Source: Terebella lapidaria
Lineage: Eukaryota; Annelida; Polychaeta; Terebellida; Terebellidae
NCBI GenBank assembly: GCA_949152475.1
Contig: OX424569.1
Location: forward strand, 20,559,170-20,623,169
Direction: 5' to 3'
DNA: 64,000 bases
The notes under the pieces were generated by a model. It was not told the origin of the DNA, ran no database searches, and saw only the letters and a program-made list of their open reading frames with translations. Shown here piece after piece: positions 20,930 to 34,018 of the stretch. The first letter of the stretch is position 1, and every line of letters begins with the position of its first letter. The position numbers were made by a program, and so were the translations under genes.

Positions 20930-22849
20930 TTAGCCCAAAGGCTAAGACAGGTTACCGGACAATTTTGGTTTGGCCATGGCAGCATTGGCAGGTAACAGAC
21001 CTTTAGATTTACCAATCAAGGTTCGCAGTGTGAACAAATGACCTTGAGATTTACCAATCAAGGTCATCCGTGTGAACTTCGATGTCACCATTACATGTAT
21101 GTGTGCGGCATTTGATATTCTATATGTTCATAATACAAAGATATATCAGGGTGGAATCGTTTAGGCCGCTCAGGTCAATTTACACATTACGAGTCAGACA
21201 TTTGGCACTCAAGGTCATCTGACGTCAAGGTCAAGGTCATCATTAGTTGTGCCATATATGTCTTGCTATATGTTCATAATGCAAACATGAGTTCTATATG
21301 CAAGCATTTCATCTATAGAGGCAAATCTGGGCATTTTTTGACCCCAAAATGGCTGTTCCGACCTTTCAAGGTTATCGAAGGTCAAATTCAAGGTCACCAC
21401 ACAAATCGAAATATATGACTTCCCATTTGAAAGTACCAATTTCTAAGCTGTATCTTCAAGTGTTCTACGAGAACAGTCCTGACAGCTCCCATTATGAAGG
21501 AAAAAAGTGCCGAAAAATTTCCAAGTCCAAAATTTGTTTTCAAAGGGTGAAAAACATTTTTTGCCTACAAATCGCCGACTCGTCAAAAATTCAAAATGGC
21601 CGCCACACGGAGATCGGCGATTCAAGGGCAACAAAACTTATACACATCATAAAGGTACATAAGGGGAATCTTTAGAAACAAAAATCTCAAAACTGATCAG
21701 ACAGTTTTCGAGATAAGACAGACAAGGTTCAAATTTGGGCATTTTTCGACCCAAAAATGGCTGTTTTGACCTTTCAAGGTCAACCAAGGTCAAATTCAAG
21801 GTCACCACACAAGTCGCCATATATGACTTTCCATTTAAAAGTGCCATTTTCTAAGCTCTATCTTCAGGCGTTCTAGGAGTACAGTCCTGGCAGCTCCCAT
21901 TATCAGTCTGGTACATTGCGAATTTGAGTAAAAAAAAACTCACGTAAGGACGTGGGGATATTTTTACGCTAGATATATATCTGTCGGATTAGCATCAAGT
22001 TTTTTCTCCATTGAGAAAATCCTCACGCTGCTACGTCAATTCTTGGTATTTTGATGAGTTTTCGGTGATGTTCACAGCAGCATTTCAAACTGTTCCAGTA
22101 CATTAAGATCTTCCAAGTTTCGTTTGTAGATAGATTGAAACACGATGAAGACGACTAAGTGCATTTGCTTGTGTCGTAGGGTTTTATGTCATGTCGTAGG
22201 GGCGCCGAACATGATGCCCGTCTTGGTATAATTGACTGTGTAATTCAGTGGATATTCGCCAGGTGGCAGGTCAATCAGGTTCAAACATGTGCGTGGCAAT
22301 TATCGCACGTAAAGCCGTGGGGTTTGTATGGGTGACAATGGCTTATTTGACAATGGCATTCATGATCAGCTCACTAAATGTGGGGCCAGACCTGATTTAT
22401 GGCAGCAACCTCCCGATTTCAATCTGCTATTTCACGAGAAGTCGTACAAACTTGCTTGGGATTTATCTAGAGTCAACCCCCAACAAGTTTGTGTAAGGCA
22501 AATTTTTTTTTTCATTTCCACATTTGATGCCCGTCAGAAAAATCCTAACTCGAACATTTTGTCACTAGTTCAGGTAAGAAGATTCTGCGTAAAATTTGCC
22601 GACATGTGCCGGCCTGGAAACAAGGGGAAAGTTGGCATCTTGATCAAATGAATTATTCTCAGGCACTCTGAAGAAATCTGTTCAATAGAATCGGGGTATA
22701 CTGTAGGATACTATAGGTTTATCTCAACAAAACGACGCGCTATGTCATGAAATGCGGACTGCCAGAATCAACACGTGACATCCTGACATCGGGCATGGAC
22801 ACATATACTGATATATATCGTTTGTCAAAAGTATGCATGACAGTATATA

Positions 22850-22872
22850 TGTATATATATAAATATATACAT
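22850..22872. repeat. AT-rich microsatellite
   Basis: A short TATATA/TGTATATA run lies inside the 6-kb TIR element. Confidence 0.8.
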
Positions 22873-22985
22873 ATTTTGCTGGAAATTCAACCACGACGCA
22901 CAACCTCCCTGGATCATCTCAGACTTTTGCCGAAATGTGTGTACGTGAACAATCCATGGCTGATAGGGCTGTGCGAGTCGATGTT

Positions 22986-23022
22986 GGGGGTGGGGATGAT
23001 GGGGGTGGGGGATGTGGGCGGG
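22986..23022 (+). other. G-run cluster with G-quadruplex potential
   Basis: Six G runs of three to five bases lie within 37 bp (GGGGGTGGGG, GGGGGTGGGGG, GGGCGGG), separated by loops of one to six bases. This meets the usual quadruplex pattern. Function is unknown. Confidence 0.7.
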
Positions 23023-23123
23023 ACGGCGTGTAGCAGAATGGCTGGTTATAAGCGTGCGTTTGATTCTGTGTACTGACGAGGGGGCGGCAGTTATAGGGAG
23101 AGAAGACCAGAGGGGACGCCGCT

Positions 23124-23149
23124 CGTCCGTCCGTCCATCCATCCGTCCA
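23124..23149. repeat. (CGTC)n/(CATC)n tetranucleotide repeat
   Basis: CGTCCGTCCGTCCATCCATC, a short degenerate tetranucleotide tract. Confidence 0.85.
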
Positions 23150-23613
23150 TGTATCACTGCAGCCAAAAATACATAGGAGAGATCTCTCATGTTTTTCTGT
23201 TGTTGCAGATGCATATAATGTATGTTTGTACATTTGTAGGATGCACGTGATTTGGCCGGACGAGAAGCCGGCTAGTGGCGTGTGCATTGTATGTTTTCTG
23301 GCCAACTTCAAGGTCTGCAGTTCTCTCTCGGATTCCCGTAAGAGAAATTTCGCGACAGAGCCAACGCAGGGAAGACAAGACAACAGCCCATTCAGTTTTC
23401 AGACACGCAAGGAACCTGAAGAATTGATCCAGTGGAGAAAGGTTTTCAGATGATGTACATGGTATGCGAAATGGAGTCGTTACCGTGACCCCAACCGAGC
23501 TTCCCTCATTTACGATAACTGATCCATTATCATGCTGGGTCAAAAAGTTTATACGCTCTAACCATAGACAATACACAAGGCCATTTGGTACAAATACACA
23601 TTACGCGTTGAAC

Positions 23614-25764
23614 CAGAAACCCATAAGCTCTTATGGGTTTGTGGTTGAACTTATTTCAGTCGTTTTGAAGTTTAATGGTCAGTGCCAATAAATTTATATC
23701 GTTGGAACCAAATAGCTAAAAAAAAAATAGTAATTTGAATGATGCACACGAGGTGTATATATAGACATAATGGTGTATAATTTTGCCTTGGCTTGTACAT
23801 GTACCAACGACTAAATTTGGAAATAGTGGTGTGCTCGCCAGAATTATGATAAAACTGTGCACTGCATGTGCCTCTCATAATGCAGCTATATGTTTGGACA
23901 TCCATTGGAATCCCAAGAGTCCCCGCAGAATCAGATTGAGAATATATATATGAAAGGTTTTACATACAAACTAAGTAACAAGTGGATAGGAGGGACAAAA
24001 AACAATTAGCATGTGAAATCAATCAAGATGGACGACAAAAAAATGAAGTATTGAACCAAAATGTACAATGTAATACTGTGCAATTTTGTTGTGAATCCTA
24101 TACATTGTAAATGGTAGAAATTATGGAATGAAGTTCGATCAATGAAACCAGAAAAACGTGAGAGACTCTTTATGTATTTCTGATGAAACCTAATATTACA
24201 GTTTACTCCTATGTTCCATAAAAGACAACACACCAGTTTTACATGAGTTTGACCAAATTATTTCAGTTCTCACAAAATATTGGACAGTATACTAGTCTTA
24301 TTGGGTCACACATGTGTATCATCGAACTGTTACAAATATTACGAAGTGATTTGTGCAAAATGTGCAATGATGATAGAGCTTGCAGCGAACTTTCAACAGG
24401 CATTTCAGTACACTGTACAGTCAAACTACTACGATTGACGATATGAACATGTAGATCCGTTAACGTTTATTATCAACAGGCACTATTAGACAACATACTC
24501 GTAAAATGAAATGATTGGTTACTGGTATTACTCAACCGTGATCTGTTTGTTTCATTGTTATGAACAATTCAGTTGCTCTTAATAGTATAGTTTACTTACT
24601 CTAAATGCGTAAAATGGTAACACATGGAGTAGTATGTTTTATATTATTGTAAGAGGAACAAACAACTGAACTCACTTCAGTAAAACAATTCAATTTTAGT
24701 TTCCCCAACAGGAAAAAAATTGAATGTAGTAGTTCTGTAGTAGATAATTTACCAGAGAATTTTCATTACTATATCATATTCCAACTTCACTACAAGAGTC
24801 GACTTGGATCCATTCTGAAGCGGCTGATGCTGTCATACCTGTTCCATTTGCTGGCGGTATATAAACTTTTGACAGGGTCGAAACAGAAATCTGACGCAAT
24901 TACATGAGCTTTTTACTCACGGATTACTCAACGCTTTCATGATGACTAGACACTGATGTAACTGTGTAAGATCGCCAAAAGTTGAGGACAATACATATCC
25001 AAACAACATTCATCACTAGTGTACGGTTAACTCCTTCGTGAATGGAAAACGTTGGTTATCAAGAGACTGATACTCAGCAACATCGAGTAGAGCTGTCCAT
25101 ACTGACTTCAACACCTTAACCCTGCACATCGTATGCAGAAACCAATAGGGAATCACAAGTACATATACATGTACGTGTGTTAACCTTCGCCCGACAGTTA
25201 CATTTGAATTGATTTGATATTTTAGAATATATATCTAGAGAAGATTTACATGTAGGTGACTTGACTCAATTGTTATGTACAGTTTTCAATAAATCGAACA
25301 AAGTGGAAAACGTGTGGTAAAAAGGAACACAGTCTCCATTTCCTTATAATCCATTAATATGTAGGCCCTCTACGTATCTTAACAGAAACTCGTAGAACAT
25401 CAATGTGTCTAAAAAGATTATACCTGAGTAACTTTTGATTCGAGTTGAAGATAGAAAACTGCAACAAATATCATGACAGAGCAGTGTTCACATACATGTA
25501 CATGTATCTGAACGGACAGAGGGAGAGATGGATGAACGACATCTTTCAAGCACACAATATATTTCTGTGGAGAAAGGGTCAGTGTGTATCATCACCCTTA
25601 CCTCCAACTTCACACACCCAAACATACATGAAGTGCTTGCTGCTCAGAGAAACCTGACCAGTAAATCCAGCATGGTAAGTATTACAATTTGATCAAAAGA
25701 GGTCATTTCATTTTCATATCCCTTGTACATTCAAGCAGAAACCCATCTCTCTTATGGGTTTCTG
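23614..25764. mobile_element. Possible nested element bounded by palindromic hairpins
   Basis: CAGAAACCCATAAG-CT-CTTATGGGTTT begins at 23614, and CAGAAACCCAT-CTCTCTT-ATGGGTTTCTG ends at 25764. The two hairpins are inverted relative to each other and each is itself palindromic, about 2.15 kb apart. No target duplication is evident and the interior has no recognised gene. They could instead be two independent hairpins. Confidence 0.35.
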
Positions 25765-25810
25765 AGTCAAGCAAATCCATTCAATTGTATTCGATGAGGA
25801 AATCCCCAAT

Positions 25811-25893
25811 ACACAGCCAATAAATTCACACTTTATTGTATGTTTATTTTCACATACGTATGTTTATTTACAATACCAAATTATTGGCTGTGT
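25811..25893. repeat. 83-bp imperfect hairpin
   Basis: The arms ACACAGCCAATAA and TTATTGGCTGTGT pair exactly, with an AT-rich loop containing CACATACGTATG. It resembles a very small foldback MITE. Confidence 0.7.
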
Positions 25894-26115
25894 TTCGTCC
25901 CGTTATACGTTAGTGGCCCATACAGTCTGTCCAGGACTCGTCAGTTGGGTGCAGACCATTAACTTGAGCCAATCCTTCACTATCGTGCAAACAGCAACAA
26001 ATTTGATATTTTATGGATAAACTGATCCAAAATATTCAACAATTGAGTAATTTGACATGCACGTTTACATTGAACAATTATTTTGATCATTGAACGTGTC
26101 ATACTGAAACAAAAT

Positions 26116-26325
26116 CTTAAGTAATCAGTGTGCTCCAAATGATGTAATACTTAATTAACATGCATACTCTCCCACAATCGATGTCTTAAGTAATAAGTGT
26201 GCTACAAATAAAGTAACACTTAATTAACATGCATACTCTCTCACAATTGATGTCATAAGTAATAAGTGTGCTACAAATGATGTGAAACTTGATTAATTAA
26301 CAAGCATACTTTCCCACAATTTGCC
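26116..26325 (+). repeat. 69-bp tandem array (3 units)
   Basis: Units start at 26116, 26185 and 26254 and share AAGTAATNAGTGTGCTNCAA, TTAATTAACATGCATACT and CCCACAAT. It lies inside the 6-kb TIR element. Confidence 0.9.
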
Positions 26326-27264
26326 AGGGTTTTTTTCCCAGGGGCGTTTGAAGACAATTTGACCAAGAAAAGTTTCTGTGGGGCTTAACTGCACTCTCCA
26401 AAATAATTGTTAACTACCATGATAACGGTTGATAACCATTTGTCCAAAATTTAATATAAAATATAAAACATAACTTGTGTTCTTTGCAAACACCAAATTT
26501 CAATATTCAAGGGTAAATTGACTGATATTTGTATAAAATATCAGTCTATATTCTAGATAGTTCCATAATACTGGTATGCTTAGTAGTCTCTGTCATTGTT
26601 GTAAAGATACCATTTGTGAAGGTACAGTATCAATATATATACACATCATTTGCTTCTCAAATGTACGATTTATGGTTTAAGGTGCGCTATGAGCACATTA
26701 GTGAGCTATGGTATATTTGAGTTTATGCTAGGGGCCTATCTAGCCAATGAGGGGGGTTAGATCACCATGGTGAAAGTCGAATACCGCACCTTACTCGGTT
26801 TATGGCACTCCCTGCCTCGACAATACGCGGCCCTGTGCAAGTCTGTACATTACTGTAAATGCATGTGAATACTGCACACACAGACGGATGGATGCTCTGT
26901 TGCCAACGAACCCTCCCATTCACCTCCACAGTTAATAGGCTACAGGGGTGATGTAACCATTCTCTGTGCTGGCAGAGATGGGGGGGGGGGGTCGTATGCT
27001 GACCTACTAGTCAAAGCCTACGATATTTGAAGGACTGTTTAATTTCCCGTTAAATATAACTCCAGGGGTTCTTCAGGCTTTTTCCAGGGGTGGGTGCGAC
27101 CCTAATAAATATTTATTGATGAATGTGCATTGAATGTTGGATATTGATACATGTGGGAGGCGGGTGAGGGAGGGGGGACACCATCTGGTTAATTGTTCAT
27201 AAGTTACGACGTAGTTTATCTGCTTAGCCAATGAAAGGCTGTTCTTGCAAACCTCACTCCCCTC

Positions 27265-27297
27265 TTCCCCCCCCCCCCCTCCACACACACACACAAA
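27265..27297. repeat. Poly-C and (AC)n tract
   Basis: A cytosine run is followed by CACACACACACACA. A guanine run is also present near 26980-26990. Confidence 0.9.
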
Positions 27298-28411
27298 AGC
27301 ACGAGGATGAAAATGGCGAATATTGGATACCAATCTTCCGATCTGACACAGTCGAAGTGACACGATGCCGTCAAGATTTTTTGAACTGAACATTCTGTTT
27401 TAAATAGGCTAGCTTGCAAAGACAGGTCATTATGTGCACGGCTGATATGAACTTGTTTCAGTTGGTGGTAGACCGGGAAGGTGAGGGGAAGGGGGTTGAT
27501 TTGAACTACTAGTGGCAGGAGAATCTGGCAACTAAGCCGGTGTTAGATCCCGCCCCCACCGGAACTGTGAATAACAAGCCGTGAAATTTGTCCACCGCCA
27601 GGAATCACATATCATGCATATATAGATACTTGTATGTTGAAAACAGTTGCAAATCTAACGATTTTGCGTGGTGTTCTTTTGACTGATAATATTCCTGTAT
27701 TGCGCCATCTGGTGAATGTATTTAGCATTGATGTAATTTTGGGCAATTCATGGACACCTTGATCGCAAGTGCTGCCTCTGGCGGGAGAAAGAATCTCCTG
27801 CCTAACCGACAGGAATTTATCTAGCGTAAAAATATTCTCACGTCCTTACGTGAGGTTTTTTTTTCTCAAATGCGCAATGTTCCAGACTGATTATGAAGGA
27901 AAAAAGGGCCGAAAATTTTCCAAGTCCAAAAGTTTTTTCAAAGGGTGAAAAAAAATTTTTTGTCTAAAAATGGCCCGAAATGGATAGTAATGTGATTTGG
28001 GCCGGAACATTTTTTTTTCGTCGACCCGTCGAAAATTCAAAATGGCCGCCATACGCAGACCGGCGATTCAAGGGCAACCGAACTTATACACATCACAGAA
28101 GTACATAAGGAGAATCTTTTGAAACAAAAATCTCAAATCTGATCAGACAGTTTTTGAGAAAACGACCGTCAAAGTCCAAAATTAGCTGTTTTTCGTCAAA
28201 AATGGCCGCCACTTTGAAAATAATTCGAAAATAAAAAAACTAACAAATACCTCCCTCTCGAAATATTTTTAAGCATTTTTGTGCAAAATTTCAGGAAGAT
28301 TCGTTCGTAAGCTTTAAAGATATGAATGTTGACGGACGACGGACGACGACGATGACGCACGCAACGCCACGGCAATAGGTTATCGGACCAAAGGTCCGGT
28401 AACCTAAAAAA

Positions 28412-31255
28412 TTAGCCCAAGCTAAGATAGGTTACCGGACAATTTTCGTAATACAAACATATAAGCTCTATCAACAAGTATTTTGTCTGTAGAGGCCAAT
28501 TTACACATGTCAGTTCAGGCAAGGTTGTGAGATTTGGATTTCAAGGTCATATATAAGGTCAAATTCAAGGTCTCCAAGAGATGTGCAATAAATACATGAC
28601 TTCTTGTAAATACACAATCCTAACCTGTATGTGCAAGTGTTTAAGCCTTGGCTAATTTACATATTTCACATCAGACATTTAGCACTCAAAATCATCTGAG
28701 GTCAAGGTCATCATCAGTTGTTCCATATATGACTTCCTATATGCTCATAATGCAAACTTTTAAAGCTCTCTCTACAAGCATTTCATCTGTAGAGGCAAAT
28801 CTGTGCATTCTTTTCTACCCCAAAATGGCTGTTTTGACCTTTCAAGGTCATCAAAGGTCAAATTCAAGGTCACCACACAAGTCGCCATATATGACTTCCC
28901 ATTTGAAAGTGCCAATTTCTAAGCTCTATCTTCGAGCGTTCTATGAGTACAATCCGCGCAGCTCCCATTATGAAGGAAAAAAGTGCCGAAAATTTTCTAA
29001 GTCCAAAATTTTTTTCACAGGGTGAAAAAATGATTTTGTCTAGAAATGGCCCTAAATGGATAGTAATGCGATTTGGGCCGAAACAATTTTTTTTCGTCGA
29101 CCCGTCGAAAATTCAAACTGGCAGCCATACGCAGACCGGCGATTCAAGGGCAACCAAACTTATACACATCACAGAGGTACATAACTAGAATCTTTTGAAA
29201 CAAAAATCTCAAATCTGCTCAGACAGTTTTCGAGAAAAGACAGACAAGGTGCTAATTTGGACATTTTTCGACCAAAAAATGGCTGTTTGACCTTTCAATG
29301 TCATCCAAGGTAAAATTCAAGGTCACCACACAAGTCGCCATATATGACTTTCCATTTGAAAGTGCCAATTTCTAGGGCCTGCACGATTAATGGGTTAACC
29401 GCCGACGGCTAGCATTTTTTTAATAACCGCGAATAACCGGCTGTTAAATCTCCAAACGATTAACCGGTTAACCGTCAAACAGCGGTTAACTGTCTTTTAT
29501 AACCTTGATCAGTGATCACCAAACTGTCTGCTCATGCTCCTGAGGCATGCTTTTGAGGGCATTTAAACTCGTTAACTTTGTCGCCATGGGGCCATGAAGC
29601 AATCTGCGGTTTGTCGCGGTCGCGTGGATGTGTGCCACCTGCTAAAGGGATTATGTGTGTACATCTTTCACAGATACACAGGCTCGCGGCTTTCTCTCAT
29701 ATTAATATCGAAATTAACGAAGTTAAATAGGGGAAATACAAGTTTTCTTAAATGAAACATAAAGACACCTACACACACATAGACATATAGCAATCAAAAC
29801 CATTCGGGGGACGTATTAAGAAGTGAACCCCAAACACTTCCCTCAGGCTTAACTTCGAATGGTAAGGATTGTATATGTGAAAGAATGTGCAATGTCAGGT
29901 ATAACGCAATCAGAACTGGAAAGAGAACATATATTCAGTAATATGCAAAATATGTACAATTAATACAGTTTAGTTCATTGAGTTATACATATATGTTGAG
30001 GTTATATTTCAATAGTTTCCAAATCTTCAGCAAGAAGTAAAAGATTTAAAAAAATGAGGTCAAAGGTCAAATTCAAGGTCATCAGAATATTAGGCGTTTA
30101 TCATTTCCTATATGCCCACAACTGATTCCTAAGCTATAAAGTCGACCATAAATGAGATATTAGCCATTTTGTGTTCTTGACCTTGAAAATGAGGTCAGAG
30201 GTCAAATTCAAAGTCACAAAAATATTCAGCATATATTATTTCCTACATGTCCACAAATGATCCCTAAGCTGTAAAATCGATAACAAGTGAGATATTAATC
30301 ATTTTGTCCTGTGACCTTGAAAATGAGGTCAAAGGTCAAATTCAAGGTCATGACAATAATCTGCATATATCACTTCCTATATGTTCATAATTGATTCCTA
30401 AGCTGTAAAGTCGATAAGAAGCGAGATATTAGCCATTTTGCCCTGTGACCTTGAAAATGAGGTCAAAGGTCAAATTCAAGGTCATGACAATAATCTGCAT
30501 ATATCATTTCCTATATGTTCATAATTGATTCCTAAGCTGTAAAGTCGATAATAAGTGAGATATTAGCCATTTTGCCCTGTGACCTTGAAGATGAGGTCAT
30601 AGCTCAAATTCAAGGTCATGACAATAATCTGCATATATCATTTCCTATGCGTCCACAATTGATTCCTAAGCTGTAAAGTCGATAATAAGCGAGATATTAG
30701 CCATTTTGTTCTCTGACCTTGAAACTGAGGTCAGAGGTCAAATTCAAGGTCACGAAAATATTCAGCATATGTCATTTCCTATATGTCCAGCATTGATTCC
30801 TAGTCTCTAATCTCAATATTAAGTAAGATGGCTCTAATGTGTCCCATTATAAAGCATAGGAGAATTTAACATGGGAAAGTCCCATTTGGGCCGAGTTTGG
30901 GCCCAAAATGGCCCACTTCGAGCGATTCAAGCGCAACGTAATTTATAGACATCATAGGAGTACACATGAGGAGTGTTATGTATCAAAAAGAAAAAAAGTT
31001 ACTGAACAGATTTTGAGAAAATGGCCGCCAAAGTCCAAAATTGGCCGATTTTCGACGAAAACGGCCGCCATTTTGAAAAAAATGCGAAAATCAAAAAACT
31101 AAAAAATACCTCCTTCTTGAATTATTTTTGTGCATTTTTGTGCAAAATTTCAGAAAGATTGGTCCGTAAACAAAAAAGATAAAAATGTGGATGACGCCGA
31201 CGCCGGACGCAACGCCATGCCAATAGGTTAGCGGACCAAAGGTCCGGTAACCTAA
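28412..31255 (+). mobile_element. Family A element with an internal hAT-like fragment
   Basis: The 5' end TTAGCCCAAGCTAAG has a shortened hairpin. Short-type monomers run to 29372, a hAT-like sequence follows to about 30050, then a long-type 134-bp array (about six units), the GGCGCC/AAAATGGCC module and a 3' hairpin with one mutation (GGTTAGCGGACC). The left part is short-type and the right part long-type, so it may be a chimera of two copies. Confidence 0.65.
29373..30048 (+). mobile_element. hAT-like element fragment, copy 1
   Basis: It starts TAGGGCCTGCACGATTAATG within ATTTCTA. About 595 bp match 58175-58766 closely, including the TAACCGGTTAACCG cluster and TGATCAGTGATCA. The TAGGG start fits hAT ends. 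No inverted right end is present, so the 3' side is truncated. This copy extends about 80 bp beyond the other. Confidence 0.55.
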
Positions 31256-31257
31256 AA

Positions 31258-33963
31258 ATAGCCCAAAGGCCAAGATAGGTTACCGGACAATTTTGGTTTG
31301 GCCATGGCAGCATTGGCAGGTAACAGACCTTGAGATTTACCAATCAAGGTTCGCAGTGTAAACATATGACCTTGAGATTTGCCAATCAAGGTCATCCGTG
31401 TAAACTTCGATGTCACCATTACATGTATGTGTGCGGTATTTGATATTCTATATGTTCATAATACAAAGATATATCTGGGTGGAATCGTTTATGCCGCTCA
31501 GGTCAATTTACACATTCTAAGTCAGACATTTGGCACTCAAGGTCATCTGACGTCAAGTTCAAGGTCATCATTAGTTGTGCCATATATGTCTTCCTTTATG
31601 TTCATAATGCAAACATGAGCTCTATCTGCAAGCATTTCATCTATAGAGGTAAATCTGGGTATTTTTGACCGCAAAATGTCTGTTTTGACCTTTCAAGGTC
31701 ATCCAAGGTCAAATTCAAGGTCACCACACAAGTCGCCATATATGACTTCCCATTTGAAAGTGTCAATTTCTAAGCTCTATCTTCAAGCGTTCTATGAGTA
31801 CAGTCATGACAGCTCCCATTATGAAAGAAAAAAGTGCCCAAAAAGTGTCCCAAATTTTTTTTCAAAGGGTGAAAAATTTTTTTTGCCTAGAAATGGCACG
31901 AAATGGATAAAAAAATTTTTTCACTGACTCTTCAAAAATTCAAAATGGCCGCCACATGAAGATCGGCGATTCGAGGGCAACAAAACTTATACACGTCACA
32001 GAGGTATATAAGAGGAATCTTTTTAAACAAAAATCTCAAAACTGATCAGACAGTTTTTGAGAAAATACAGACCAGGTGCGAATTGGAGCATTTTTTTTAC
32101 CTAAAAATGGCTGTTTTGACCTTTCAAGGTCATCCAAGGTCAAATTCAAGGTCACCACACAAGTCGCCATACATGACTTCCCATTTGAAAGTGCCAATTT
32201 CTAAGCTCTATCTTCAAGCGTTCTATGAGTACAGTGCAGACAGCTCCCATTATGAAGGAAAAAAGTGCCAAAAATTAAGTCCAAAAATTCTTTCAAAGGG
32301 TGAAAATTTTTTTTTGCCTAGAAATGGCCCAAAATGGATAGTAATGCGATTTGGGGCGAAAAATTTTTTTTTCGCAGACGCGCCAAAAATTCAAAATGGC
32401 CGCCACACGAAGACCAGCGAATTTAGGGCAACCAAACTTATACATATCACAGAGGTATATGAGAGGAATTTTTTGAAACCAAAAACTCAAAACTGATCAG
32501 AGAGTTTTTGAGAAAATGGCCGTCAAAGTCCAAAATTGAGCGTTTTTCGACAAAAAAGGCCGCCATTTTGAAAAAATTAGGCCAAGGGCCGAAGATAGGT
32601 TACCGGACAATGTTTAATATTTTAGATGTTAGCCAGGTCACACTGGTTGAATTCAAGGTCAAGAGAATATTCAGCATATATAACATTAAGCATATATCAT
32701 GTCCACAGTTGATTGCTAAGCTGTAAATTCAATAATCAGCGAGATATTAGCAATTTTGTGCTGTGGCCTTGAAAATGAAGGGGCAAAGGTCAAATTCAAA
32801 GTCAGCAAAATATTCAGAGTATATCATTTTCTATATCATGTCCACAATTGATTCCCAAGCCATACAGTCAATAGAGAAGCAAGATATCAGTCAGTTTGTC
32901 CTTGGACCTTGAGAATGAGGTCAGAGGTCAAATTCAAGGTCCAAGAATATTCAGCATATATCATTTCCTACATGTCCACGATTGATTCCTAAGCTGTAAA
33001 ATCGATAATAAGTGAAATATTAGACATTTTGTCCTGTGACCTTGAAAATGAGGTCACAGGTCAAATTCAAGGTCATGACAATAATCTGCATATATCATTT
33101 CCTATATGTTCATAACTGATTCCTAAGCTGTAAAGTCGATAACAAGCGAGATATTAGCCATTTTGTCCTATGACCTTGAAAATGGGGTCAACAATCAAAT
33201 TCAAGGTCATCAAAATATTCATCATATATCATTTCCTATATGTCCACAATTGATTCCTAAGCGGTAGAGTCGATAATAAGCGAGATATCAGCCATTTTAA
33301 GCTCTGACCTTGAATTGAGGTCAGAGGTAAAATTCAAGGTCACGAGAATATTCAGCATATATCATTTCCTATATGTCCACAATTGATTCCTGGTCTCTAA
33401 TCTCAATATTAAGTGAGATATTAGGCATAATATGTCCCAATATAAAGCATAGGAGAATTTAACATGGGAAAGTCCCATTTGGGCCGAGTTTGGGCCAAAA
33501 TGGCCCACTTCGAGCGATTCAAGCGCAACGAAATTTATAGACATCAAAGAAGTACATATGAGGAGTGTTATGTATCAAAAAGAAAAAAAGTTACTGAACA
33601 GATTTTGAGAAAATGGCCACCAAAGTCCAAAATCAGGCATTTTTCGTCGAAAACGGCCGCCATTTTGAAAAAAATGCGAAAATCAAAAAACTAAAAAATA
33701 CCTCCTTCCTGAATTATTTTTAAGTATTTTTGTGCAAAATTTCAGAAGAATTCGCTCGTAAACAAAAAAGATCAAAATGTGGACGACGACGGACGACAGA
33801 CGACGGATGCAACGCCATGCCAATAGGTTATCGGACCATAGGTCCGGTAACCTAAAAAATGCGAAAAGCAAAAAACAAAGAATACCTCCTTCTCAAAATA
33901 TTTTTAGGCATTTTTGTGCAAAATTTCAGAAAGATTCGATCGTTAACTTTAAAGATAAACATA
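31258..33963 (+). mobile_element. Family A element (short type) split by another A; 3' end lost
   Basis: The 5' end TAGCCCAAAGGCCAAG is slightly degenerate. Two short-type monomers run to 32576. The inner A element occupies 32577-33855. The outer copy resumes with AAAAATGCGAAAAGC and stops at 33963 in AAAGATAAACAT, losing its terminal hairpin. Confidence 0.75.
32577..33855 (+). mobile_element. Family A element (long type), inserted in an A tract of another
   Basis: It is complete from TTAGGCCAAGGGCCGAAG to GGTCCGGTAACCTAA, with about six 134-bp-type units and a short GACGACGGACGAC run. The flanks ATTTTGAAAAA and AAAAATGCGAAAAG rejoin to the uninterrupted sister sequence. Confidence 0.8.
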
Positions 33964-34018
33964 GCACCAAGGGTGCTGTACGTTAACGGCAATCATGATG
34001 TTAAAATCTATGTGTTAA

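Larger units (their letters stand above)
21904..27889. mobile_element. 5986-bp DNA transposon with about 70-bp TIRs and 5-bp target duplication
   Basis: The left end CAGTCTGGTACATTGCG... and the right end (read inverted) CAGTCTGGAACATTGCG... match over about 70 bp, including CTCACGTAAGGACGTG and ATATTTTTACGCTAGATA. ATTAT occurs at 21899-21903 and 27890-27894 and once in empty sister sites, so the duplication is 5 bp. The interior is largely unique in this window and AT-rich. I recognise no transposase: the longest frames are about 110-150 codons and overlap on opposite strands. A CAG terminus fits hAT-like elements, some groups of which have 5-bp duplications. The superfamily is not settled. 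Confidence 0.8.
20930..28407 (+). mobile_element. Family A element split by a 6-kb TIR transposon
   Basis: The 5' part is 20930-21903 (hairpin, TAGGTTACCGGAC-type motif as ACAGGTTACCGGAC, DR4-type half-sites). The 3' part is 27890-28407, ending in the (CGGACGA)n-like run and GGTCCGGTAACCTAA. Joining the parts at ATTAT restores CCCATTATGAAGGAAAAAAG as in sister copies. Confidence 0.8.

Noticed and set aside
22825..23576. Overlapping 110-154-codon frames on both strands in the 6-kb TIR element
   Set aside because: Low-complexity G/C and proline/serine-rich translations, mutually overlapping on opposite strands, with no domain or splice support.
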